64,000 nucleotides of DNA from Pseudovibrio denitrificans JCM 12308 (GTDB taxonomy: Bacteria > Pseudomonadota > Alphaproteobacteria > Rhizobiales > Stappiaceae), in NCBI RefSeq assembly GCF_001310815.1, contig NZ_BAZK01000002.1:22443-86442 (forward strand), read 5' to 3'. The position numbers and the translations under genes are program-made. The notes under the pieces are model-generated. The model saw only the letters and a program-made list of their open reading frames with translations. It had not been told where the DNA came from and did not search any database. Shown here in pieces: positions 46,167 to 56,312 of the stretch (positions are counted from its first letter, which is position 1; each line of letters begins with the position of its first letter).

Positions 46167-46378
46167 TCCCGACCTCCGGAGTAGAGTTGCCCCTTCCTTA
46201 TCGCGTTGCAGTTAAGGGGGAGGCTCAACCACTGTTTGAAATGAGGTTTTTGGTTGCTGAAGGCCTAATCACGCGTCGCAACCTTGGGTTATTAAGTTCA
46301 GGGTTTGTGTGGTTTTGATTGACTTCCGATTTGAGGGGAGTGAATGATTGCCTAGTTATATTTAAGGGTGCTGTTTCA

Positions 46379-49300
46379 ATGATTTCGCGCGTTCTTTCTG
46401 CCTTTCTCCTGACCAGTGTCTGCATGGGTTTTGCGCAAGGCGTCTGTGCGGCTCCCTATGCAGAACAGGAACGTGTGGCGGGTTTGCGTGAGGTGTTGGA
46501 ACAGCGCGGCTATAAGCGCTCCGTTCTGGAAGAGCATCGCAGCAAAGTGGAGAGCATCGACTTTGATGAGTTGCGGCTGCGGGCGGAGCAGGGCGATGTG
46601 AATGCGCAGTACCAGCTGGGGGAGTCGTTCTGGCTGGGAGACGGTATTGCGCTGGACTACGAGCAAGCGCATTACTGGCTGACGAAGGCGGTTGAACAGC
46701 AGCACGTTGATGCCAAGGTCCTGTTGGCGATCATCTATGAGCGTGGGCACTTTGTGGTGCCGGATCCTGAGCGGGCGGCGGAGCTTTACTTTGAAGCTGC
46801 ACAACTGGGTGATGATTGGGCACAGGCGCAGCTGGGGCGGCTCTATGTGGATGGCGAAGGCGTTCGTAAGGATGTCGCCTACGGACTGAAGATCCTGAAA
46901 CAGCTTGCCTCTCTTGAGTATTACGTGGCGTTGGATTTTCTTGGTGACTTTGCCAAGGAGGGGATCCTGGATGGCTCTCCGGATTACGAAAAATCTGCTG
47001 AGTATTACGAGCGTGGCCGGGAGGCGGGGAGCGATGTAGCCGCCTCGCGATTGGCTGAGCTGATTTATGACGGGCATCTGGGTGAGGTTGATATTGAGCG
47101 CGTGCTCAGCCTGCTGGAGGAAGAGCTCGGACATTCCTCTCCCGGCGCTGCGTCGGATTTGGCGGATATCTATCTGGAAGGGCACGATGTTCCCAAGGAT
47201 GTTGCCAAGGCGGTTGAGTATTTTGAGCTGGCAGCTGAGTGGGGCTCCTCTTACTCGCTGGTGAGGATTGGTGAGCTTTACGAGGAAGGTACGCTCGGGG
47301 AGCCCGATTATGGGAAGGCCGAGGAGTACTATCAGCTTGCCCGTAAGCGGGGGAATGGAACGGCTTCGGGCTATCTAGCCTATCTCAAGAGGTATTTGAC
47401 GCCTGAGGACAGCACTCCTGAGGAAGTGATTGCACTTTATGAGGAAAGTGTCCTGCGAGGTGCCCGGTCTGGTATGGTTGGACTGGGGGATTGCTTCCGC
47501 GATGGTTACGGCGTTGAGACTGATCATGCCAAGGCGCGGGAGTATTATCTGCAAGCGGTGGAGGTGGGGTCTTCACTGGCTCTGGTGCGGCTGGGGAATG
47601 TTTATGATGAAGGCCTTGGCGTTGAGAAAGATTATCTGAAGGCTCGGCAGTACTATGAGGATGCGATTGCGGAGGGGTACACCAACGCGAATGCGGATCT
47701 GGCGTTTCTTTATCAGCAAGGGCTGGGTGTTGAGAAAGATGACCAGAAAGCCATAGAGCTATATGAGGTCGCGCGAGAAGGAGGAAGCACCTTTGCTGCG
47801 TATCGCCTTGGTCTTATCTCCTATTATGGGGATGGAGCAGAGCAGGATTACTCACGTTCGTTGAAGATGTTCCATGAAGCAACGCGTGGCGGCAGCAAAA
47901 GTTCCTACGATTATCTTGGCTACCACTATCATTATGCGCTGGGCGTGAGGGCGGATTATATCGAGGCGCGGTATTGGTACGATGCGGCGCTTGCTGCCGG
48001 TATTGATGATGTGAAGATCGATCTGGCGTTTCTGGAAGAGGATGGTCTTGGTGGACCTCGGAACAAAGCCCGCGCCAAGCGTCTTTACAAGGAAAGCAGC
48101 GAGATCAACTCAGAAGCGCGCTTCCACCTTGTTCGTATGGAAGATGAAGCTGACATTCTGGACTTAAAACAGGATGAGCATGTTGCGGCCTATAAAGCTG
48201 CGATGGAAAAAGGCAGTCAAGCCGCCAAGCTTGAACTTGCCAGCATTTACTTGTTCTCATCGGACAAACACAAGGATGTCGAGGCTGCAAAGCAGTTGCT
48301 GCAGGAGCTCGCGGACGAGGGCTATTCAGATGCCTACGTCTACATGGGGGCGTACTACGATGAGGTGAGCCCAGAGCAGGACAATGCAGTGGAGCATGCC
48401 GTCAAATGGTTTAGCAAAGCGGCGGGCCTTGGGAGCCACTATGCTGCAAAGCGACTGGTCTGGATCTATGAGAACAATCCCCCTGATGGTGAACGTCCAG
48501 ATAAGTTGGCCCATTGGCGTCAGGTGCAGGGGCTGAATGGGGATGCTGTTGTAGCGCTGGAGGCGGCGCAGGATCTGGAATACAGCCAGATTGATCAGGA
48601 CTTAAAACTGCAGGAGCGGCTATACACTGTTGCGGCAAATGCTGGTCTTTTACAGGCGCAACTGGACCTTGCCAGGAAGTACATCTATGGCTCTGAGTTC
48701 CCCGGCAACTATGAAAGAGGCGTTGAGATATTGCGGGAGGCAGTTGGCCTTCATGGTCCTGCGCAAGCCTACGAGATCACCCATCGGCTTTCCGGTGGGA
48801 TGACGGTTGATGAGATGCTGAAGACGGATGGCATCAGCAGAGACTGGGACAGGAAGCATCTGACAGCAGTGAACCTGTTTTATGGTCTAACAGTGCCGAA
48901 AAACGTTGAGTTGGCAGAGAAACTGGTTCGCTCTGATCCGGATCGCTGGGTGTATTCTCCAGAAGCGCGGTATACCCTTGCCAATATTGTTTTTTCCAAG
49001 CAGACACCTGCTCAGGCTGAAGTTGAGGAAGCCCTGCAGGCTTTGGAGATCTCCGCAAACAGTGGTTACATCAGTGCGCAAAGAAAGCTGGCGGAGCTTT
49101 ATGAAGAAGGGCGCCATGTTGAGCAGAACTATCGTAAAGCGGGTATGTGGTATCGCATTGCTTCCTCCAAAATCCCGTCCCTTAAGATCCATGTTGCAAG
49201 GTTGATCCTCAATGGAAAAGTAGAAGCCAACTATGGTGAAGATGCCTTGGACATTTTGACGAGTGCGGCTGAGCAGCAAGACTTGCTGGCGATTGAGTTG

Positions 49301-49393
49301 CTGATTGAGTATTGGGCAGACAAAGAGCCTGATGGCTATGAGCACAAGCGATGGACGCGCCGGTATAAAGCATTGAGCGGTCCGTCTTCTTAA
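46379..49393 (+). CDS. Very large secreted Sel1-repeat protein (1004 aa)
   Basis: ATG 46379 gives a signal peptide (ISRVLSAFLLTSVCMGFAQGVCAA). Most of the remaining ~980 residues are Sel1-like repeats (AQYQLGESFWLGDGIALDYEQAHYWLTKAVEQQ; ALVRLGNVYDEGLGVEKDYLKARQYYEDAIAEG; AQRKLAELYEEGRHVEQNYRKAGMWYRIASSK), about two dozen in number, with more degenerate copies around residues 560-760. Such length implies a long superhelical scaffold in the periplasm or outside the cell. Its smaller relative at 42.5 kb lies just beyond the alkylsulfatase. No enzymatic motif is visible. Confidence 0.9.
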   Translation: MISRVLSAFLLTSVCMGFAQGVCAAPYAEQERVAGLREVLEQRGYKRSVLEEHRSKVESIDFDELRLRAEQGDVNAQYQLGESFWLGDGIALDYEQAHYWLTKAVEQQHVDAKVLLAIIYERGHFVVPDPERAAELYFEAAQLGDDWAQAQLGRLYVDGEGVRKDVAYGLKILKQLASLEYYVALDFLGDFAKEGILDGSPDYEKSAEYYERGREAGSDVAASRLAELIYDGHLGEVDIERVLSLLEEELGHSSPGAASDLADIYLEGHDVPKDVAKAVEYFELAAEWGSSYSLVRIGELYEEGTLGEPDYGKAEEYYQLARKRGNGTASGYLAYLKRYLTPEDSTPEEVIALYEESVLRGARSGMVGLGDCFRDGYGVETDHAKAREYYLQAVEVGSSLALVRLGNVYDEGLGVEKDYLKARQYYEDAIAEGYTNANADLAFLYQQGLGVEKDDQKAIELYEVAREGGSTFAAYRLGLISYYGDGAEQDYSRSLKMFHEATRGGSKSSYDYLGYHYHYALGVRADYIEARYWYDAALAAGIDDVKIDLAFLEEDGLGGPRNKARAKRLYKESSEINSEARFHLVRMEDEADILDLKQDEHVAAYKAAMEKGSQAAKLELASIYLFSSDKHKDVEAAKQLLQELADEGYSDAYVYMGAYYDEVSPEQDNAVEHAVKWFSKAAGLGSHYAAKRLVWIYENNPPDGERPDKLAHWRQVQGLNGDAVVALEAAQDLEYSQIDQDLKLQERLYTVAANAGLLQAQLDLARKYIYGSEFPGNYERGVEILREAVGLHGPAQAYEITHRLSGGMTVDEMLKTDGISRDWDRKHLTAVNLFYGLTVPKNVELAEKLVRSDPDRWVYSPEARYTLANIVFSKQTPAQAEVEEALQALEISANSGYISAQRKLAELYEEGRHVEQNYRKAGMWYRIASSKIPSLKIHVARLILNGKVEANYGEDALDILTSAAEQQDLLAIELLIEYWADKEPDGYEHKRWTRRYKALSGPSS

Positions 49394-49403
49394 ACGTAGT
49401 GGC

Positions 49404-49515
49404 TTATGTGTTTTTGTTGAAGCGGACCATCAGACGTTCTGAGGGATCCATTCTGACAAACCCGAACTGACTGAAAAGTTCGTGGGCTTCAACTCTTTGC
49501 CGGGTGGTTAGCACC
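49404..49515 (-). pseudogene. GNAT acetyltransferase remnant
   Basis: Between the Sel1 gene and the intact GNAT gene, the minus strand encodes about 33 residues (from about VLTTRQRVEAHELFSQFGF to MVRFNKNT and a stop at 49404-49406) that match the C-terminus of the neighbouring GNAT (ATADAHELYKQFGF...MMERHNKTVY). It has no start or acetyl-CoA loop, so it is a leftover of a tandem duplication. Confidence 0.6.
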
Positions 49516-49554
49516 CGGCAAACAAAGACCGAGTAATCGTGCGGACTGGTGCTT

Positions 49555-49995
49555 CTAGGTGGTCTGGTAGACCGTTTTGTTGTGGCGCTCCATCATTCGA
49601 TCTGGTGTGCTCAATGGGGTGAAGCCGAACTGTTTGTAAAGCTCATGCGCGTCTGCTGTGGCTAACATGAAACGGCGCAGGCCTTGCAGGTCCGGGTGTG
49701 CGTCGATCGCTTTCATGAGCTTTTTGGAAATGCCTTTGCCACGCTGGGCCGGGGTGACAAAAACGTCCGCCAGATATGCAAAGGTGGCTTGATCAGTCAC
49801 CACGCGGGCGAAGGCCACCTGTTCTCCGTTTTCCAGATAGGCGCCAAAGCAGATGGAGTTGGCAATGGCTTTGTCAAACGTCTCTCTTGGCAGACCTTTG
49901 CTCCAATAGGCCTCTTCTGAAAGAAACTGGTAGATCTTGTTCAGCTGTAGTTTGTTCTTATCGGTTGAGATTTCAAGTTCAAGAATTTCTGTCAT
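49555..49995 (-). CDS. GNAT acetyltransferase
   Basis: A 146-residue N-acetyltransferase. The core is ENGEQVAFARVVTDQATFAYLADVFVTPAQRGKGISKKLMKAIDAHPDLQGLRRFMLATADAHELYKQFGF, with the R-G-x-G-x-S/A acetyl-CoA loop. This resembles the small family often annotated as 'GNAT, possible aminoglycoside or polyamine type', but the substrate cannot be told. It follows the MFS transporter on the same strand with a 13-bp gap, so it may be co-transcribed. Confidence 0.85.
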   Translation of the reverse strand: MTEILELEISTDKNKLQLNKIYQFLSEEAYWSKGLPRETFDKAIANSICFGAYLENGEQVAFARVVTDQATFAYLADVFVTPAQRGKGISKKLMKAIDAHPDLQGLRRFMLATADAHELYKQFGFTPLSTPDRMMERHNKTVYQTT

Positions 49996-50008
49996 TTCAG
50001 TTGCTTAG

Positions 50009-51214
50009 TTAGGAGGAAGCTTGCAGGCTGGTTTCCGGTTTGGGTGCACGGATCATCAGGAGGATGCCTGCGGAGAGGAGGGTAAGGAGCGCGGAAAACT
50101 GGATCGTGTTTCCGAAGGAAGTGATGCTGGCCACAGTGCCTGTGGTCATGTTGCCAATCAAGCCGCCGGCAAAGAGCGCATTGGTGTAGTAAGCCGTGGC
50201 GATGCCGGGTCTGTGGGGCGCGTAAGACTGGATGAAGGTGAGGCCAAGCCCAACGTTGATGCCGTAATAGAGCCCTTCTAGTGCACAGAGCAGATAGACC
50301 TGTGTTGGGTCAGTTACCCGAACGATCAGCAAGAAGAAGAGTGTGCCGAGCATTGCTGAAAACAGCATAGCATTTCTCTGCCCGATCTTTTGAGCAGGTT
50401 TGACCACGAAGAAGATCGCAATCACCTCCACAAAGCACTTTACTGAGAATGCCAGCCCTGGTGTTGCGGTTGGAAAGCCCATTTCCTCAATGAAGAAGAC
50501 TGGCCCTGCTGACACAAAGGTGGTGTTGGCGGCTGTGAGCGCAAAGATCGGCAGACAGGCAAAGATGAGCGCAAACGGCACGGGCTCGATACCGCCGCCA
50601 TTGCTGGTTTTTATCGGATGGTGTGTGGTGAAGTCTTTGGGAACGATCATGGCGCCCATGGCCAGCCACAGAACGCTGAGCACGCCAGCGGTTGGGAAAA
50701 TGGAGCTGACACCAAAGATGCCATAGAGCGTGAAGGCCAGCGGTGTGCCGATCATCCAGCCTAAAGACATGGAAATGCGCAGATGGGAGTTGAACTTGGC
50801 AGGCTCCCGATTGGTTTGCTCTGCAAACAGGCGACCAAAAGAGAACATGGTGGAGAGCACTCCGCCAGAGACTCCCATAAGCGGCACACCAAGCAGCAGT
50901 ATCCAGTAGGACGGAATAGCGGACTGCAGGCCCATGTTGAGCATGTAAAGCGTGGTGCACAGGATCAGAATTGGCTTCAGACGGGCACCCGCATCAATGC
51001 GCGCGCCGAAGTAACGGTTTGAAAACAAGGTCACAATGGTGGAGCTGGCGATGTAGATGGCAAGCTTCCAGGCTGGTTCGCCCAGCTCTGTCACCACATA
51101 AGAGCTGTACAGCGGAATGAGACAGGCCACGGCCAGAGAGCCGATGAGCATGTACGCATGAATCAAAAAGGGAAAGCGATCCAGCATTGCCAGAGCAGCG
51201 GGAATAGAGCGCAT
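50009..51214 (-). CDS. MFS sugar-efflux-like transporter, second tandem copy
   Basis: A 401-residue protein with about twelve membrane helices of the major facilitator superfamily. The pattern YSSYVVTELGEPAWKLAIYIASSTIVTLFSNRYFGARIDAG, FAEQTNREPAKFNSHLRISMSLGWMIG and LEGLYYGINVGLGLTFIQSYAPHRPGIATAYYTNAL resembles the SetA/SetB sugar-efflux group. It is a clear paralog of the next gene upstream (51.4-52.7 kb). Likely sugar or sugar-derivative efflux; the substrate is inferred. Confidence 0.82.
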   Translation of the reverse strand: MRSIPAALAMLDRFPFLIHAYMLIGSLAVACLIPLYSSYVVTELGEPAWKLAIYIASSTIVTLFSNRYFGARIDAGARLKPILILCTTLYMLNMGLQSAIPSYWILLLGVPLMGVSGGVLSTMFSFGRLFAEQTNREPAKFNSHLRISMSLGWMIGTPLAFTLYGIFGVSSIFPTAGVLSVLWLAMGAMIVPKDFTTHHPIKTSNGGGIEPVPFALIFACLPIFALTAANTTFVSAGPVFFIEEMGFPTATPGLAFSVKCFVEVIAIFFVVKPAQKIGQRNAMLFSAMLGTLFFLLIVRVTDPTQVYLLCALEGLYYGINVGLGLTFIQSYAPHRPGIATAYYTNALFAGGLIGNMTTGTVASITSFGNTIQFSALLTLLSAGILLMIRAPKPETSLQASS

Positions 51215-51349
51215 GGGAAATCCACGGGTGATGGGAAAAGATTAACGAGAAACGAGGGGATGTACGTATTGATACATCTCCTTGCAGGAAATGCAAGCAG
51301 GGAGATGTTGGAGAGCTCTTTTGCGTGCGTGTTGGGTGCGGGTGTGAGC

Positions 51350-52663
51350 TTAAGAGGTTTGTGCGAGCTGCTCGCTTTGTGGTGGCTTGATCACCAGCAG
51401 GATCAGGGTGGCTAAGGCTGAGAGGACTACGCTGCTCAGGATCGTGTTCTGGAAGCTGGTGTAAGACGCGACGATACCGGTGAGGATGTTGCCGGCCAGC
51501 CCGCCAACGAAGATGGCGTTGACGAAGTACGAGGTTGCAATGCCGGGTTTGTGGCGAGCGTAGTTCTGGATGAACGTGATGCCAACGCTGGCACAAATGC
51601 CATAGTACATGCCCTCGATGATGCAAAGCATCAGAACCTGATTGATGGAGGTGGCGCTGGTGATGGTGGCGAAGAAGAGCAAGGCGCCCAAACCGGAAAG
51701 CAGCATCATGTTGCGCTCGCCAATGCGCTCTGTTGGTTTGATGGCGAAGTAGATGATGACGACTTCGAACAGGCTTTTGGTGGCAACTGCCCATCCGGGA
51801 ACAGAGGCTGGCAAACCCATCTCTTTGATGAAATAGACTGGTCCGGCTGAGAAGAAGATGCTGTTGGCTGCTGATAAGGCAAACACAGGAACACAGGCGA
51901 TCAGCAGCATGGCTGGGACTGTATCAGCAGTGTTGCTTTGCTGGGTTTGCTTTTTGATGTGTGTTTTGAGCGTTGCCGGAATGAACAGAAGACAGAGAGT
52001 GAGCCAAATGAAAGCAGAGGCAGCTGCAGCAAGGTGGATTTCTCTGAAGCCATAGGTGCCGTAGAGCAGGAAGGCTACTGGTGGACCGAACACCCAGCCC
52101 AATGACAGGCAGATGCGCATGTGGAGGTTGAAGGTGCCCGGATGGCGCCCGGTCTGTTCTGCAAACAAGCGGCCCGTGGAGTACATGGTCGACAACGCGC
52201 CAGCGCTGATACCGATGAGTGGGATGCCGAGAATGACGAGGGTTACATAAGACGGGGCTGCGATCTGGATGAGCGCATGGAGCGTGAAGGCGCAGATGTT
52301 GATGAGGAGCAGCGGCTTGACCCGATTGCCGGCATCAATGAGCCCACCAAAGACGCGGTTGGTGACGAGAGACACCAAAGAAAAGCCGCCGATGACCAGC
52401 GCAAGGTTGAACGCTGGTTCTTCCAATTCCTCAATGATGTAAGTGCTCAGCAAAGGGATTACGAAGGCAATCGAAAATGCGCCAAAGAACATCACTGCAA
52501 AGAATAAAATCGGAAACTTATCAAGTCTTTGTAAGGGACCGCTAATAGGATTCAAGAATAACTCCACGCCCTGACCTTGCAAATATTGGTTTCGGGCTAA
52601 TTGCTCTAATACTACGTAAATTACCTGATGGGCTATGCGTGTAAAGTGAGCAATTTTAAGCAC
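51350..52663 (-). CDS. MFS sugar-efflux-like transporter, first tandem copy
   Basis: A 437-residue MFS protein (the first ~35 residues may not be translated; LDKFPILFFAVMF begins the membrane part). YIIEELEEPAFNLALVIGGFSLVSLVTNRVFGGLIDAG, FAEQTGRHPGTFNLHMRICLSLGWVFG and IIEGMYYGICASVGITFIQNYARHKPGIATSYFVNAI are shared segment by segment with the downstream transporter. The two are tandem duplicates of the SET-type family. They are on the same strand, separated by 135 bp, and probably co-expressed. Confidence 0.82.
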   Translation of the reverse strand: MLKIAHFTRIAHQVIYVVLEQLARNQYLQGQGVELFLNPISGPLQRLDKFPILFFAVMFFGAFSIAFVIPLLSTYIIEELEEPAFNLALVIGGFSLVSLVTNRVFGGLIDAGNRVKPLLLINICAFTLHALIQIAAPSYVTLVILGIPLIGISAGALSTMYSTGRLFAEQTGRHPGTFNLHMRICLSLGWVFGPPVAFLLYGTYGFREIHLAAAASAFIWLTLCLLFIPATLKTHIKKQTQQSNTADTVPAMLLIACVPVFALSAANSIFFSAGPVYFIKEMGLPASVPGWAVATKSLFEVVIIYFAIKPTERIGERNMMLLSGLGALLFFATITSATSINQVLMLCIIEGMYYGICASVGITFIQNYARHKPGIATSYFVNAIFVGGLAGNILTGIVASYTSFQNTILSSVVLSALATLILLVIKPPQSEQLAQTS

Positions 52664-52692
52664 AAAAAAACCCGGTTCTGGACCGGGTTTTT
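52664..52692. terminator. Terminator downstream of ilvC
   Basis: AAAAAAACCCGG (52664-52675) pairs with CCGGGTTTTT (52683-52692). Seven A on the left are a T run on the minus strand, so it mainly ends ilvC, which lies 225 bp upstream on that strand. Confidence 0.85.
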
Positions 52693-52881
52693 CTGGATAT
52701 CGCGTATATCTAAGCCTCTGGAAGATTATTGATTATTGCTGACTTAGTATAGCTGAGCTGGATTAAGGTTGCATTCCGTAGGGTTGACTTGGAAGGCCGC
52801 CTTTGGGCCAGCTCAACCTCGAAGCAGCTTGATTTGCCTGTGCATTCAGACCGCTTCGAGTTTTGCTTTTCGCGTTGTCTT

Positions 52882-52912
52882 ATCCGGGAACTGCTGAGCA
52901 GTTCTGTCGGAT
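52882..52912. repeat. Hairpin in the ilvC 3' region
   Basis: GAACTGC/GCAGTTC (52888-52904) with a TGA loop is nested inside ATCCG/CGGAT (52882-52912). No T run follows on the minus strand, so it is more likely an RNA-stabilising 3' structure than a terminator. Confidence 0.4.
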
Positions 52913-52917
52913 AGTGC

Positions 52918-54620
<1,703 letters not shown>

Positions 54621-54661
54621 ATGCGGTTCTAATTCCAGCGGTTTGGCTTGTTTGATTTTCT

Positions 54662-54675
54662 GTACCGTACGGTAC
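54662..54675. promoter_or_regulatory. Putative TetR operator
   Basis: GTACCGTACGGTAC is a perfect 14-bp palindrome, extended by another CGG on the right. It lies 42-55 bp upstream of the TetR start, on the promoter side, consistent with autorepression. The target assignment is inferred. Confidence 0.6.
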
Positions 54676-54794
54676 GGTTCGGTTATGACGCAGAATCGAA
54701 ATGGATGCAACAGGAAAGTGAGGGGAAATGCAGAGTTGACGCAATAAAATTAGGTGTCTTTAGGTGAGCTTGGTTTGATCCTTTCAAAAGCACG

Positions 54795-54833
54795 CAAAAA
54801 AATGCCCCGAAGGTCTGTGCTCCTCCGGGGCAT
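54795..54833 (-). terminator. Terminator of the YeeE/YedE pair
   Basis: ATGCCCCG (54802-54809) pairs with CGGGGCAT (54826-54833). AAAAAAA on the left makes seven T after the hairpin on the minus strand, ending the transporter operon. Confidence 0.85.
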
Positions 54834-54875
54834 TGCTGATCTGAACCAAAGTCAGTTCAGTTGGGGGCTCTTAAG

Positions 54876-55478
54876 TTAAGCATGCGCCGCGTTTGAGTTG
54901 ACGGATGCTTCCTTGTTCTGATCCATGCCGCGATCCACTTTCCATGGGCGATACATTTCCAGTGCGATCATGACGACGACGAGGGCTGCTGCGGTGATGA
55001 GGCCGAGCATCCAGAAGGGCAGGGATGGGAACAGATCAGCGTAGGTGATCTTGCCGAAGCTGCCCATGTCCAGCACGCCGTCGATGAGGGATTTGTTGTA
55101 GCCATAAAACGCTGCGCCCATGATGCCGCCGATGACGGTAAGCCATGCGTCTTTGTAGCCGCGGCCAATCTGGGCGAAGACTGTGCCCGGGCAGGCGCCA
55201 GCGATGGCGATGCCAACACCCAGGATGGTGCCGCCGACGATGATGTTGCCGACAACGAAGCTCTTTGGATGCAGTTCAGCAAGGCCGAGTGCCGTCAGGC
55301 CAGAAAGGGCGACCAGACCGGTGGCTGTGGCTGCGAGGAACATCTTGAGCATGGTGTAGTCTTTGAAGAGGAACTGACCGATGAGAACGCCGGGTTCCAT
55401 GACACGGGACTTTTCCAGTGCGATGCCGAAGATGATGCCCATGGTGAGGCCGAGGATAACAAGCCAGAAGATTTCCAT
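54876..55478 (-). CDS. YeeE/YedE-family sulfur transporter subunit, second half
   Basis: A 200-residue membrane protein from ATG 55478 (MEIFWLVILGLTMGIIFGIALEKSRVMEPGVLIGQFLF). LGVGIAIAGACPGTVFAQIGRGYKDAW is the YeeE/YedE (DUF6691-like) signature, with the cysteine of ACPGT thought to handle sulfur compounds. About five membrane helices. Eleven bases after the stop of the companion gene, so the two form an operon and probably a split transporter importing thiosulfate or a similar sulfur compound. Confidence 0.85.
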   Translation of the reverse strand: MEIFWLVILGLTMGIIFGIALEKSRVMEPGVLIGQFLFKDYTMLKMFLAATATGLVALSGLTALGLAELHPKSFVVGNIIVGGTILGVGIAIAGACPGTVFAQIGRGYKDAWLTVIGGIMGAAFYGYNKSLIDGVLDMGSFGKITYADLFPSLPFWMLGLITAAALVVVMIALEMYRPWKVDRGMDQNKEASVNSNAAHA

Positions 55479-55489
55479 GTGACCTCTCC

Positions 55490-56011
55490 TTAGGATGCGC
55501 GTTTGTAAAGAAGGTTGGCTGCGACGATGCCGCCTGCGAACATAGCTGCAACAGCAACACTGGAGCCAACGCCAAGCTGTGCGAGGCCGGAGATGCCGTG
55601 ACCTGATGTGCAACCGCCTGCGATGCGGGCACCAACCAGCAGAACGAAGCCGCCGATGAAGCCTTGCAGAAGTCGGATGACTGGTGCTGAACTTGCGCCG
55701 ATGGTCTTCCAGCTTGGAGACGAGAAGCTGGCTTTCCGGCCACTGGCTTTATAAGAAATCAGCGCTCCCAGAGCGATACCGATGACCAGTGCGCTTTGCC
55801 AGAAGTACTTGTCCTTGGACATGTACTTGGCGAAGTACTTGATCTCCGTGATGCTGGAATCGAAGAGTGAAAAGATGAAACCGGTGCCGGTGACGAAAGA
55901 AGATGAAGCGCCCAGTGCGGTATCAACCAGCAGGAAAGCCGGGATTTGCAGGAGCCCAATAATTATGCCCGCCAGATAGGGGGACCAAACGTTTTGCCTG
56001 AGAAGATCCAA
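55490..56011 (-). CDS. YeeE/YedE-family sulfur transporter subunit, first half
   Basis: A 173-residue membrane protein with GARIAGGCTSGHGISGLAQLGVGSSVAVAAMFAGG, the counterpart signature with the cysteine in GGCTSGHG. Four to five hydrophobic segments. Together with the next gene it covers the two halves of a full-length YeeE/TsuA-like transporter. The pair is common near sulfur-oxidation genes and BigR-type regulators, but none of these lies in the window. Confidence 0.88.
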   Translation of the reverse strand: MDLLRQNVWSPYLAGIIIGLLQIPAFLLVDTALGASSSFVTGTGFIFSLFDSSITEIKYFAKYMSKDKYFWQSALVIGIALGALISYKASGRKASFSSPSWKTIGASSAPVIRLLQGFIGGFVLLVGARIAGGCTSGHGISGLAQLGVGSSVAVAAMFAGGIVAANLLYKRAS

Positions 56012-56312
56012 TTGATTGCCCTCCGATCTCTCTTTAATTTAGAATATTAATATATACTAATAAACTAAAATACAAGAGGAGTTTGCAAGAAATTGTGGCT
56101 TCGCTCGGACAGCTGAACTTATCGTTTTCGCAAGATTTTCCAGCCTTTGCTCAATGCAATCAAATGCGTTGGTTAGGTTGTTTGATGAGCAGGTGATGAA
56201 GTTCTCCGGTGATTTTAAATATTGGAAATATGAAATTCATACTCCGAGTATTGGTTATTGTGAGACCTGCGTTTTCCTTCAGGATGTAGCTGCTTTGCAT
56301 TTGGGAGGGATA
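56012..56312. other. Divergent region with AT-rich near-palindrome
   Basis: 301 bp between the transporter pair and the lipase gene. It contains TTAATATATACTAA near 56048, a near-palindrome in an AT-rich track that could be an operator for the transporters. GGGAGGG (56303-56309) is the lipase ribosome site. The frame open from 56154 upstream of ATG 56313 does not look coding. Confidence 0.4.
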
